DNA of 64,000 nucleotides, taken from Bog-473 sp963730785. Its GTDB lineage: Bacteria; Actinomycetota; Acidimicrobiia; Acidimicrobiales; RAAP-2. The DNA lies in contig CAVSTF010000006.1 in the NCBI GenBank assembly GCA_963730785.1, forward strand, positions 62,001 through 126,000, given 5' to 3'. Numbering within the stretch: position 1 is the first letter of the stretch; each line of letters opens with the position of its first letter. Both the position numbers and the translations under genes were made by a program. Positions 50,474 to 59,532 of the stretch are shown piece after piece. A model generated the notes under the pieces. That model searched no databases and was not told the DNA's origin. It worked only from the letters and a program-made list of their open reading frames with translations.

Positions 50474-51281
50474 GACGCATGATGGCGGAACGACGAGCTC
50501 AGCGTCCAACCCTTTGTACGCTGGGCCTGGCCTGACCACCCCCCTCATCGGCATCTCCACCTACGTGGCCGACACGGCCTGGGGCAACTGGGAGCGACGC
50601 TCGGCGGTCCTGCCCGAGTCCTATTACGAACTGGTGGCCTCGGCCGGTGGACGGCCGCTGCTCCTGCCGCCACCTCACACGTCGCCCACCGGTCCGGGAT
50701 CCGGAGCGGCCGAAGTGATCGAGGCGCTTGACGGCCTGATCCTCACCGGCGGCGGCGACGTCGACCCTGAGGCCTACGGCGAAGCCCCCGATCCGACCGT
50801 CGGTGGGGTCAATCCGGTGCGCGACGAAAGCGAGCGGGCCCTGCTGGCCGCCGCCCTGGCGGTCGATCTGCCGGTGCTGGCCATCTGCCGGGGCCTTCAG
50901 GTGCTGAACGTGGAATTGGGGGGCACGCTCCACCAGAACCTGCCTGACGTCATTGGCGGCAGCCTGACCCATCGGGCCGCCCCCCTGGTCTTTGGCGAGG
51001 TGGCGGTGTCAACCGACCCGGACACTCGGGCCAATGCGGTGTTCGGGGCCAACCCGACTGTCCTGTGCTCGCACCACCAGTCCATTGACCAGCTCGGACG
51101 CGGCCTGTTGGCCACGGCCCGGGCGGCCGACGGGGTCATTGAAGCGGTGGAGCTTCCCTCCGCCCGCTTCGTGCTCGGCGTGCAGTGGCATCCAGAAGAG
51201 GGGCGTGACCAACGCCCGTTCGCCGCGCTCGTAGCGGCCGCCACCACCTACCGCGAGAACCGAGCAACCGGGGCCAGGTAG
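50472..51281 (+). CDS. puuD: gamma-glutamyl-GABA hydrolase family protein (class I GATase fold)
   Basis: 269 residues; the family part starts at LIGISTYVADTAWGNW, so the true start may be TTG 50514 rather than ATG 50472, which collides with the divergent synthetase start. Nucleophile Cys139 in LAICRGLQVLNVELGG, and His240 and Glu242 in GVQWHPEEG complete the catalytic triad; LILTGGGDVDPEAYGE is typical. It hydrolyses gamma-glutamyl-GABA to glutamate and GABA. Pairing with the gamma-glutamylpolyamine synthetase-like gene recreates the first and last steps of the Puu pathway. Symbol by family and context. Confidence 0.82.
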   Translation: MTHDGGTTSSASNPLYAGPGLTTPLIGISTYVADTAWGNWERRSAVLPESYYELVASAGGRPLLLPPPHTSPTGPGSGAAEVIEALDGLILTGGGDVDPEAYGEAPDPTVGGVNPVRDESERALLAAALAVDLPVLAICRGLQVLNVELGGTLHQNLPDVIGGSLTHRAAPLVFGEVAVSTDPDTRANAVFGANPTVLCSHHQSIDQLGRGLLATARAADGVIEAVELPSARFVLGVQWHPEEGRDQRPFAALVAAATTYRENRATGAR

Positions 51282-51292
51282 TGTCTCCGCCC

Positions 51293-51424
51293 ATGCCGAA
51301 GACCGGGGGCCGAAAAGTCGTAAAGCCGGTGGCAGCTGCCGTCGGGATCGTGGGCACCATGGCCAGCATCTGGTGGTTTGCCCTCAAGCCTCGCCGTAAG
51401 GCCAAGGCCGAGAAGTCCGCTTAA
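51293..51424 (+). CDS. 43-residue single-pass membrane protein
   Basis: A short frame, ATG 51293 to TAA 51424, gives a basic N-terminus (TGGRKVVKP), one hydrophobic helix (VAAAVGIVGTMASIWWFAL) and a lysine/arginine-rich tail (KPRRKAKAEKSA). The pattern of charges is that of a real small membrane protein rather than random sequence. It begins 11 bp after the PuuD-like gene. Function unknown. The rest of the gap to 51503 shows nothing recognisable. Confidence 0.5.
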   Translation: MPKTGGRKVVKPVAAAVGIVGTMASIWWFALKPRRKAKAEKSA

Positions 51425-51502
51425 CCAGCTCCGAACAACTCACGGCAGGGCTCAAGGCCCTCGATCGAGATATCGCTTCGGCGCCGCCGCGTGCCGCTCC
51501 CC

Positions 51503-52285
51503 TCAATGACCGGGAGTCACTAAGACGGGCAAGACGTCGCTGATGGAGCCCAGCACCACCACGTCGGCTAGATCATCGAGCTCGGTCGGTCCGCCATTGA
51601 CGATCACCACCCTCGCGCCGGCCCGTCGAGCCGTCGGGACCAGCGCGGCCGCCGGGTAGACGCCCAAGGTCGATCCGACGGCCAACAACAGATCGCACGA
51701 GGCGGCCGCCGACTCGGCCCGCATCAGGTCCTCGGCCACCAGGCTCTGACCGAAGCTGATGGTGGCGGACTTCAAGATCCCACCGCAGATTGAACCGTCA
51801 TGGAGGGTGATCAGGCAGTGAGGGTCGAGGTCGCCACCGCGTACCCGCTCGTGGACGGGCTCGGCCGGCTCCCGGTGTCCGCAGCGCAGGCACATGACCT
51901 CCAACGAGGTCCCATGTATCTCGATGATCCGGGCCGGGTCATGCCCGGCCTTCCGGTGCAGCCCGTCGATGTTCTGCGTCACCAAGGTGTCCAGCCGACC
52001 CGACCGTTCCAGCTCGATCAGGGCCAGGTGCCCCGCATTGGGTTGCGCCTCCCACATGGGCGAGGTCAGTCGGTTTTGCCAGTTCCGCTTTCGCAGTTCC
52101 GCATCCGCCACGTAGAAGTCGATGGTGGAGGCCTTCTCGGCCTCGGGGTCTTTGGTCCACACGCCATTAGGGCCTCGGAAATCGGGGATGCCCGAATCGG
52201 TGGAGATGCCGGCTCCCGTCAGCACGGTCACCCGGCGGGCGCCTTGGAGCAGCTCGGTGGCCTCGGCAATTTTGGGATCGGTCAT
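51503..52285 (-). CDS. cobB: NAD-dependent protein deacylase (sirtuin)
   Basis: 260 residues from ATG 52285. Sirtuin signatures: VTVLTGAGISTDSGIPDFRG, LVTQNIDGLHRKAG and the catalytic histidine in IIEIHGTSLEVMCLRCG, where the first zinc CxxC also begins; the second cysteine pair is HCLITLHDGSICGG. AVGSTLGVYPAAALV and IVNGGPTELD close the Rossmann fold. It removes acyl groups from lysines, including on acyl-CoA ligases, and an acyl-CoA ligase gene lies divergently next to it. Confidence 0.92.
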   Translation of the reverse strand: MTDPKIAEATELLQGARRVTVLTGAGISTDSGIPDFRGPNGVWTKDPEAEKASTIDFYVADAELRKRNWQNRLTSPMWEAQPNAGHLALIELERSGRLDTLVTQNIDGLHRKAGHDPARIIEIHGTSLEVMCLRCGHREPAEPVHERVRGGDLDPHCLITLHDGSICGGILKSATISFGQSLVAEDLMRAESAAASCDLLLAVGSTLGVYPAAALVPTARRAGARVVIVNGGPTELDDLADVVVLGSISDVLPVLVTPGH

Positions 52286-52362
52286 CGATGGCCATGGTGC
52301 CATGCCGGCCAGTCAGTCAACGGACCGGCCAGCTCGTAGATGTTGATCGGTACGCTGCCAGA

Positions 52363-53763
52363 GTGTCCGGGAACGCCACCATCGAGATGCTGACGGCCGA
52401 GGTGGCCGAAGTGGCCCAACGCAAGGCGGCCGGCGCGCTGCTGGCCCGGGGGTGCCAACGGGGCGATCGGGTCGCCTTCAGCCTGGGGTCCTCGGCCGAT
52501 CTGATCTGCGCCGTCCTCGGCGCGGCCCGGGTCGGCCTGATCCCCGTCCTCCTCAACGCCACCCTGACCGACGCCGAACGCGACCTCCTGGTCGCCGACG
52601 CCACCCCGACGGTCCAGGTCTTCGACCGAGCCACCCTCTCCGCCCTTATGGAGGGGCCGGAGACGGAGCTGTCGCCCTATCCGCTCACCCGGCCCATGCA
52701 TTTCACCTCGGGCACCACCGGGCGCCCCAAGGGCGTGACCACCGGCATTTGGGACGAGGACACGGCGAAGGCGGTCTTCGAAGACGAGGCGTCCGTCTGG
52801 CAGTTCGGCCCCAGCGACCTTCACATGGTGTGCTCGCCGATGTACCACACGGTGTCGGTCCGCTTCTGCAGCGGCACCCTGCTGTCGGGTGGATCCTTAG
52901 CGATCCTCACCCGCTTCGACGCCGGGCTCGCGCTGAGTGCGCTGCGCCACATCCGCCCCACCACCGCCTTCCTGGTCCCGACCCATCTGCAGCGCCTTTT
53001 GCAGTTGCCCGAGCTCGGGGTGGATGAGCAGTTCGATTCGTTGCGCTTTCTGGCGCACGCCGGCGCCCCCTGCCCGCCGTCGGTGAAACGGGCCATCATG
53101 GAACGGGTGCACCCGGGCCAGGTGTGGGAGTTCTACGGATCGACCGAGGCGCAGTTCACTGTCTGTGGGCCGGATGAATGGCTGGCCCATCCCGGCACCG
53201 TCGGTCGAGCTCGACCCGGTCGCACGCTCTCGATCGTGCCGGTGGGCGACGCCGATGCCGCCAGTGACGCCGACGACGACGGCTCGGGCACGATCTGGTG
53301 CGACATGCCGTCATTCGCCCGCTTCAGTTACTGGGGCGATGAGAAGGCGACGGCCAAGGCGTGGCGCGGCTCGGCGTGCTCGGTGGGGGACTTGGGTTGG
53401 CTCAGCGACGACGGCTATCTGTACCTCTCGGGCCGTCGGCACGATCTGATCATCAGCGGTGGCGTCAACGTCTACCCGGCCGAGGTCGAGGGCGTGCTGG
53501 CCGCCGTGCCCGGTGCCGACCAAGTGGCGGTGTTCGGCGTTCCTGACGACCAGTGGGGCCAACGAGTCTGCGTGGCCTACGTGGGCGACGTCGCTGAGGA
53601 CACCCTGCGGGCCGCCGCCTCGGCGCACCTCGCCCCCTACAAGCGGCCCAAGTCGTATTTCGCCACCCAGGATCTTCCGCACACGGCCACCGGAAAGCTC
53701 CTGCGTCGTTCGTTGCCCGACCACCTGGGCCTCAGTTCCGAAGTGCCGTCGAGTCAGGAGTAG
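52363..53763 (+). CDS. AMP-forming acyl-CoA synthetase
   Basis: About 466 residues from GTG 52363; the frame reaches ATG 52288 but that lies two bases from the divergent sirtuin start. Motifs: MHFTSGTTGRPKGVTTG, WEFYGSTEAQF, VGDLGWLSDDGYLYLSGRRHDLIISGGVNVYPAEVE (partly quoted) and the catalytic C-terminal lysine in TATGKLLRRSL. The N-terminal domain is short. Neighbour sirtuin could regulate it by deacylating that lysine (established for acetyl-CoA synthetase). Acyl substrate unknown. It stops eight bases before the semialdehyde dehydrogenase, whose ribosome site AGGAG lies in its end. Confidence 0.88.
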   Translation: MSGNATIEMLTAEVAEVAQRKAAGALLARGCQRGDRVAFSLGSSADLICAVLGAARVGLIPVLLNATLTDAERDLLVADATPTVQVFDRATLSALMEGPETELSPYPLTRPMHFTSGTTGRPKGVTTGIWDEDTAKAVFEDEASVWQFGPSDLHMVCSPMYHTVSVRFCSGTLLSGGSLAILTRFDAGLALSALRHIRPTTAFLVPTHLQRLLQLPELGVDEQFDSLRFLAHAGAPCPPSVKRAIMERVHPGQVWEFYGSTEAQFTVCGPDEWLAHPGTVGRARPGRTLSIVPVGDADAASDADDDGSGTIWCDMPSFARFSYWGDEKATAKAWRGSACSVGDLGWLSDDGYLYLSGRRHDLIISGGVNVYPAEVEGVLAAVPGADQVAVFGVPDDQWGQRVCVAYVGDVAEDTLRAAASAHLAPYKRPKSYFATQDLPHTATGKLLRRSLPDHLGLSSEVPSSQE

Positions 53764-53771
53764 AAAGCCCC

Positions 53772-55136
53772 ATGCCGTTCGTCACCATTAACCCCACCAC
53801 CGGTGAAACCGAAAAAACCTTTGAGGCGCACACGCCGGAGCAGGTGGAAGAGATCCTGCAAAAAGCCCACGATGCCTTCTTGACCTACCGGCACTCGACG
53901 TTCGCTGAGCGCTCGCGCCATCTGATCACCGCCGCCGAGCTCTTCGAGGGCGAACTTCCCGACATCGCCAAGATGCTGACCACCGAAATGGGCAAGACCT
54001 TCGCCGCCGCCAAGGGTGAGGTGGCCAAGTGCGCCATGGCGCTGCGCTGGTTCGCCGAGCACTCGGAAGCGTTGCTGGCCGACGAGGTGATCACCACCAG
54101 CGCCACCACGTCCTACGTGCACTACCAACCGCTCGGCCCGGTCTTGGCCATCATGCCGTGGAACTTCCCGCTCTGGCAGGTGATTCGCTTCATTGGACCC
54201 GCCCTCATGGTGGGGAACGTCGGCCTGCTCAAGCATGCGCCCAACGTGCCCCAGACGGCTTGGTTCCTCGAGGACGTCTTCCGCCGGGCGGGGTTGCCGG
54301 ACGGCTGCTTCACCAACTTGTTCGTCGAGACCGAAGACATCGCCGCCATCATCGAAGACCCGCGCGTGGTGGCCGTGACCCTGACCGGCAGTGAGCGGGC
54401 CGGCGTGTCGGTGGCGGCCACGGCGGGGCACTCGCTCAAGAAGAGTGTCCTGGAACTCGGTGGTTCCGATCCGTTTATCGTGCTCGAGTCGGCCGACTTG
54501 GACAAGGCCGTCTCCACCGCCGTGACGGCTCGGGTGCAGAACAACGGACAGTCCTGCATCGCCGCCAAGCGCTTCATTGTGGTGGAGCCGATAGCCGATG
54601 AGTTCATCGCCCGGTTCACCGAGGCCATGGCCGCCCTCGTGGTGGGTGACCCGTTCGACCCGGCCACCAATGTCGGCCCCATTGTCTCCGAGGCCCAGCG
54701 CGAGCAGTTGGTGCGCCAGGTTGATGCGGCCAAGTTGCAGGGCGCCACCGTGCACGGCGGTGGGACCTACCCCGACCGCCCCGGCTGGTTCTTCGAGCCC
54801 ACGGTGCTGACCGACGTGACCAAGGACATGGCCGTGGCCCAGCAGGAACTCTTCGGCCCCGTCGCCATCGTTGAGCGGGTGGCCGATCTGACCGAGGCCA
54901 TTGAGGTGGCCAACTCCACCACCTTCGGACTGGGTTCGAGCATCTGGACCAATGACGAGGTCGAACAGCGTCGCTGCATTGAGGAAATTGAAGCCGGTGC
55001 CGTCTTCGTCAATGCCATGGTGGCCTCCAACCCCGAGCTGCCCTTCGGCGGCATCAAGCGCTCGGGGATCGGGCGCGAGCTCTCCGAGGTCGGCCTCAAG
55101 GAATTCTGCAACGTGAAGTCGGTGTGGATTGCCTGA
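53772..55136 (+). CDS. gabD: NAD(P)-dependent succinate-semialdehyde dehydrogenase (GabD1-like)
   Basis: 454 residues, short N-terminus like mycobacterial GabD1. Catalytic Glu228 in VLELGGSDPF and Cys262 in NNGQSCIAAKR; LAIMPWNFPLWQVIRF is the cofactor site. It would oxidise succinate semialdehyde to succinate, the last step of GABA breakdown, which fits the glutamylpolyamine synthetase and PuuD-like genes 4-5 kb upstream. The acyl-CoA ligase just upstream may belong to the same transcript. The cysteine desulfurase start overlaps its 3' end. Confidence 0.88.
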   Translation: MPFVTINPTTGETEKTFEAHTPEQVEEILQKAHDAFLTYRHSTFAERSRHLITAAELFEGELPDIAKMLTTEMGKTFAAAKGEVAKCAMALRWFAEHSEALLADEVITTSATTSYVHYQPLGPVLAIMPWNFPLWQVIRFIGPALMVGNVGLLKHAPNVPQTAWFLEDVFRRAGLPDGCFTNLFVETEDIAAIIEDPRVVAVTLTGSERAGVSVAATAGHSLKKSVLELGGSDPFIVLESADLDKAVSTAVTARVQNNGQSCIAAKRFIVVEPIADEFIARFTEAMAALVVGDPFDPATNVGPIVSEAQREQLVRQVDAAKLQGATVHGGGTYPDRPGWFFEPTVLTDVTKDMAVAQQELFGPVAIVERVADLTEAIEVANSTTFGLGSSIWTNDEVEQRRCIEEIEAGAVFVNAMVASNPELPFGGIKRSGIGRELSEVGLKEFCNVKSVWIA

Positions 55137-56305
55137 CCTGTCGGGCCTGACCACCTATTTGGATCACGCCGCGACCACGCCGCTGCGCCCTGAAGTAGCG
55201 CAGGCCATGGCCGACGCGCGAGCGCGAGCCACTGGGGAATCCGACCGGCAGCCATCGACCAGCCCAGCACGCCCGCCGGTTGCTGGAGGAGTCGCGTGAT
55301 GTGGTGGCCGACTTCCTGGGGCGACCACCTCGGGACATCGTCTTCACTTCGGGCGGTACCGAGTCGGCCAACCTGGCTGTCTTCGGGCTGTTGTCCGAAG
55401 GCATCAACGAAGGCCGCTCCCAGTCAGTGGTGTGCAGTGCCATTGAGCACCCGGCCGTCCTCGAATCGTGTCGAGCCGTGGCCCGGTCGGGTGTGGAAGT
55501 TATCGAGCTGCCGGTTGATGCAGCTGGTGTCGTCCAACTCGGTTCGCTCGAGAAGGCCATGGAGCAGCAGCCCGTCTTCGTGGCCGTCATGACCGCCAAC
55601 AATGAGACCGGGGTGGTGCAGCCCCTGGCCGAAGTAGGCGAGATGGTGCGGGCGGCCAATGACCGTACGTGCGTCTTCACCGACGCCGTGCAGGCTGCGC
55701 CTTTTTTGGACCTCGCCGACGTGACCGCCACGGCGGATCTCATGGCGCTGAGCGCGCACAAGGTGGGCGGACCGGTGGGGGTGGGCGTCCTGGCCGTCGG
55801 CCCGCGGGCGGCCCTGCGACCCCTGCACTACGGCGGTGGGCAGGAGCAAGAGCGGCGGAGCGGCACCCAGAATGTGGTCGGCGCCGTTGGCCTGGCCACG
55901 GCGCTTCGCCTCGTTCACCAAGAACGTGAGGTGGCGACAAGCCAGGTGGCCGACCTCCGCGACCGCTTGGCCGACGGGCTGCTGGGCGCCATCACTGGCG
56001 CGCATCGAACGGTGCCCACGGGTGTCCCTCTTCTGCCTGGGCATCTGCATCTCTGTCTGCCCGGGATCGAACGGGAGGAACTCCTGGTGGCGCTGGGCCA
56101 GCGTGGGGTCTGCGCCTCCGGGGGATCCTCCTGCGCCAGTGGGGCCCTGCAGCCGAGTCATGTCCTGATGGCCATGGGGCTCGATGAGGGGCTGTCCGAG
56201 GGCGCCATCCGGTTCACCCTGGGCCGGAGTACCACGCAGGCCGATATTGATCGCGCCCTCGCCATAGTGCCTGAGGTCGTGGGGCAGCTCCGTCACCAGC
56301 CCTGA
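55128..56305 (+). CDS. cysteine desulfurase, NifS/IscS type (one frameshift near the N-terminus)
   Basis: From TTG 55128 the frame reads TTYLDHAATTPLRPEVAQAM, then breaks near 55228-55232; the following frame gives GNPTGSH and QHARRLLEESRDVVADFLG. Later: VFTSGGTESANLAV, TANNETGVVQPL, the PLP lysine in LSAHKVGGPVGVGVL and the active-site cysteine in SGGSSCASGALQPSH. Remainder indicates one missing base. It supplies sulfur as enzyme persulfide, and mnmA starts 22 bp downstream, so sulfur delivery for tRNA 2-thiouridine is the expected role. About 392 residues when corrected. Confidence 0.87.
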
Positions 56306-56327
56306 GCACGGGTGGCACACTGGTCGG

Positions 56328-57380
56328 ATGCGTGTGATGGTTGCCATGTCGGGAGGAGTGGACTCCTCGGTCGCGGCTGCCCTCCTGGTCGAGCAGGGTC
56401 ACGAGGTCGTGGGCGCCACCCTGAAACTGTGGGGCGGCCCCTCTGATTCTGGCTGCTGTTCGGTGGCCGACGTGGATGACGCCCGACGCGTGGCCCAGCA
56501 GTTGGGTATCGATCATCATGTGTTCAATCTCACCGAGGAGTTCGACCAGCATGTGGTGGCGCCCTACGTGGCGTCGCACCAGCGGGGCCACACCCCTAAC
56601 CCCTGCATCGAGTGCAATCGCTCCATCAAGTTCGATCGTCTGTTGGAGCGGGCCGAGCGACTCGGTTTCGATGTGCTGGCCACCGGCCACCACGCCCGGG
56701 TGACCCGTGACGACGCCTTCCAACTCCGACGCGGTGCCGATGCCGACAAGGACCAGTCCTACGTGCTGTCCATGCTCGGCCAGGGCGAGCTGGCCCGGGT
56801 CACCTTCCCGGTCGGGGAGATGACCAAGGCCGAGGTCCGGGTGCACGCCACTCGGCTGGGTCTGCGCACGGCTGACAAGCCCGACAGTCAGGATGTGTGC
56901 TTCATCAACAGCACCGAAGGCCGCGAGGGGTTCCTCTCGCGCCAGCTCGAGTTTCACGCCGCCGAAGTCGTGAACACCGACGGCGAGTCCGTCGGAGAAG
57001 TCGAGGCCATCGAACTGGTGACGGTGGGGCAGCGCCGGGGCATGGGTCACGGCACCGACGGCCAGCGCCGCTACGTGGTGGCGGTCGACATGCCGACCCG
57101 CCGGGTCACCGTCGGGAGTGCGGCCGAAGCACTGACATCGGCCGTCACGCTGTCCGACGCCACCATGACGTGGGTCGACGAACCACTGCCCGACGGAGCT
57201 CGTGCGGTGGCCCAGGTCAGCGCCCACGGCCGGCCGGCGCCCTGCTCGGTGCGCGTGGCGGATGAGGGATTGGTGGTGGAGTTCGACGTGCCTCAGCGCC
57301 CAGTCGCCGCGGGCCAGACCATTGCGCTCTACAACGTCGCCGAACCCGACTCGGTGGTCGGCGCCGGCATCGCCGCGTAG
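56328..57380 (+). CDS. mnmA: tRNA-uridine 2-sulfurtransferase
   Basis: 350 residues. N-type ATP pyrophosphatase P-loop VMVAMSGGVDSSVAAALL, catalytic cysteine in NPCIECNRSIKFD, the second in SQDVCFINS, plus LATGHHARV and KDQSYVLSMLGQ. It makes the 2-thio group of wobble uridine in tRNA for Lys, Glu and Gln. It follows the cysteine desulfurase and precedes ligA by two bases, an arrangement seen in many Actinomycetota. Confidence 0.95.
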   Translation: MRVMVAMSGGVDSSVAAALLVEQGHEVVGATLKLWGGPSDSGCCSVADVDDARRVAQQLGIDHHVFNLTEEFDQHVVAPYVASHQRGHTPNPCIECNRSIKFDRLLERAERLGFDVLATGHHARVTRDDAFQLRRGADADKDQSYVLSMLGQGELARVTFPVGEMTKAEVRVHATRLGLRTADKPDSQDVCFINSTEGREGFLSRQLEFHAAEVVNTDGESVGEVEAIELVTVGQRRGMGHGTDGQRRYVVAVDMPTRRVTVGSAAEALTSAVTLSDATMTWVDEPLPDGARAVAQVSAHGRPAPCSVRVADEGLVVEFDVPQRPVAAGQTIALYNVAEPDSVVGAGIAA

Positions 57381-57382
57381 CC

Positions 57383-59477
57383 GTGACCGGCGACAGTGAT
57401 TCGGTTCGGGCCGCTGAGCTACGCGACCTCATCAGCTACCACAACGAGCGATACCACACGCTCGATGAGCCGGAAATCCCCGACGCCGAGTTCGATCTAC
57501 TGGTGCGCGAACTTCGCGCGCTTGAGGCGGCCCACCCCGAATTAGTGACGGAGGATTCGCCCACCCAGACGGTGGGCGGTGCTCCGTCGGGGCTCTTCAA
57601 AGCGGTGCGCCATCGGGTGCCGATGATGAGCCTGGACAATTCCTTCAGCGAGGCCGACTTGTTGGCGTGGGCTGAGCGACTGAAGCGCCAGGTTCCTGAC
57701 CTCAATACCCAGACGGTCCCTTTCTCCTGCGAACCCAAGGTCGATGGCGTGGCCATGTCGCTCACCTACGAGCACGGAAAGTTGGTGGGAGCGGCCACCC
57801 GGGGCGATGGGGTGACGGGTGAGGACGTCACGGCCAACGTCATGACGGTGAAGGTGGTGCCCCATGAGCTCAAGCCGGCTGCCGGGCCCTACCCGGCTGT
57901 CCTGGAAATCCGGGGCGAGATCTACATGCCGGTGGCCGACTTCGAGGCCATGAACGAGCGACAGCTCGCAGCAGGGGAGAGGACGTTCGTCAATCCCCGG
58001 AACTCAGCCGCCGGTTCGCTGCGCCAGAAGGATCCGGCCGCCACGGCCAAGCGACCACTGTCGTTCTGGGCCTATCAAGTGGGCCTGATTGAGGGTGCTC
58101 CAGCCAAAAGCGCCTGGCCCGCCGCCACGCAATCGGCCACGCTGACCCTCCTCAAAAAGGCGGGCTTTCCAGTCAGTCCCGATGCCCGGCTGGTGAAGGG
58201 CATCGATGCGGTGATCGATCGTTGTCGCCAACTCGAGCATGATCGCCATGCCTTGCCCTACGAGATCGATGGTGTGGTGACCAAGGTCGATGATCTCGCG
58301 CTGCACCAGCAACTCGGGGCCACGTCCCGGGCACCTCGGTGGGCCATCGCCTTCAAATTCCCGCCCGAAGAGCGCACCACCAAGTTGCTGGGCATTGAGA
58401 TCTCTATTGGGCGCACCGGTCGGGCCACTCCTTTCGCCCGACTGGAGCCGGTCTTCGTCAGCGGATCGACCGTCAGCATGGCCACCCTGCACAACGAGGA
58501 CCAGGTGCGAGTCAAGGATGTGCGCCCCGGTGATCTGGTGGTGGTGCGTAAGGCGGGTGACGTCATTCCCGAAGTGGTGGGTCCGGTGTTGAAGGGCCCA
58601 GGTGTGCCGAAGCGGCGCTCGCCCGAGTGGACGTTTCCATTGGCGTGCCCGTCGTGCGCCGAACCATTGGTGCGCCTTCCCGGCGAGAGCGACACCTATT
58701 GCACCAACATCGACTGTCCGGCCCAGCGGGTGCAGCGCATCGCGCACTACGCCTCACGCTCCGCCCTCGATATTGAGGGGTTGGGCGAAGAGCGTGTCGT
58801 GCAGCTGGTGCAGGCCGGTCTCATTGCTGACCCGGCCGACCTCTACGGATTGACCACCGAGCAGCTGGCGGGCCTGGAGCGATTCGCCGCCATTTCCGCC
58901 ACGAATTTGGTGCGCAGCATTGAGGCCTCGACCACCCAGCCGCTCAGCCGCCTCTTGGTCGGCCTGGGCATTCGCCATTTGGGTCCCACCGGGGCCCGTG
59001 CGGTGGCTCGGGCCATGGGCACCATGGAAGCCATTACGTCGGCCGGCGCAGCCGAGTTGTCCGCCATTGAGGGTATTGGCCCCGTCATCGGGGCCAGCGT
59101 GGCCGAGTTCGTCACCGCGCCCACCAACCAAGTCGTGATTCAGCGCCTCCGCCAGGCCGGCGTCCAGATGGAGGAACCCGGTGGACGGATCGGCCGGCGC
59201 AGCCGAGAATGGCGCAACAGGTGTAGACCAGACGCTGGAGGGTAAAACAGTGGTGGTGACTGGCGCGGTGCCTGGTTTCACGCGGGAAGAGGCGGAAGAG
59301 GCGATCATGGCCCGGGGTGGCAAGTCACCCGGCAGTGTGTCCAAAAAGACCTTCGCCCTGGTGGTCGGTGATGCTCCCGGAGCCAGCAAGTTGAAGAAGG
59401 CCGAGGAACTCGAGATCCCGATTATTCCTGCTGATGGATTCGTTTTGTTGCTCGAATCGGGCCAACTTCCAAATTGA
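57383..59477 (+). CDS. ligA: NAD-dependent DNA ligase (frameshift before the BRCT domain)
   Basis: GTG 57383. Domains in order: Ia/NAD-binding (LISYHNERYHTLDEPEIPDAE, partly), adenylation with catalytic lysine in CEPKVDGVAMS, OB-fold (GRTGRATPFARLEPV), the four-cysteine zinc finger (CPSCAEPLV ... YCTNIDCPAQRV), helix-hairpin-helix (LGIRHLGPTGARAVA) and BRCT. Near 59180, after GVQMEEPG, the frame shifts by net +1 to GSAGAAENGATGVDQ and LEGKTVVVTGAVPGFTREEAE (partly), the BRCT domain ending at 59477. Corrected length about 697 residues, normal for LigA. If the break is real, the ligase loses BRCT, which is dispensable in some species. Confidence 0.92.
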
Positions 59478-59532
59478 TCCGTTGGGTGTCCACCGAAGTG
59501 GCCCTATTGATCAGTAGCCTACGGATGCCCCG

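Noticed and set aside
53754..55154. 466-codon open frame opposite the GabD-like gene
   Set aside because: Exact antisense of a well-conserved aldehyde dehydrogenase; glycine/histidine-rich composition without motifs.
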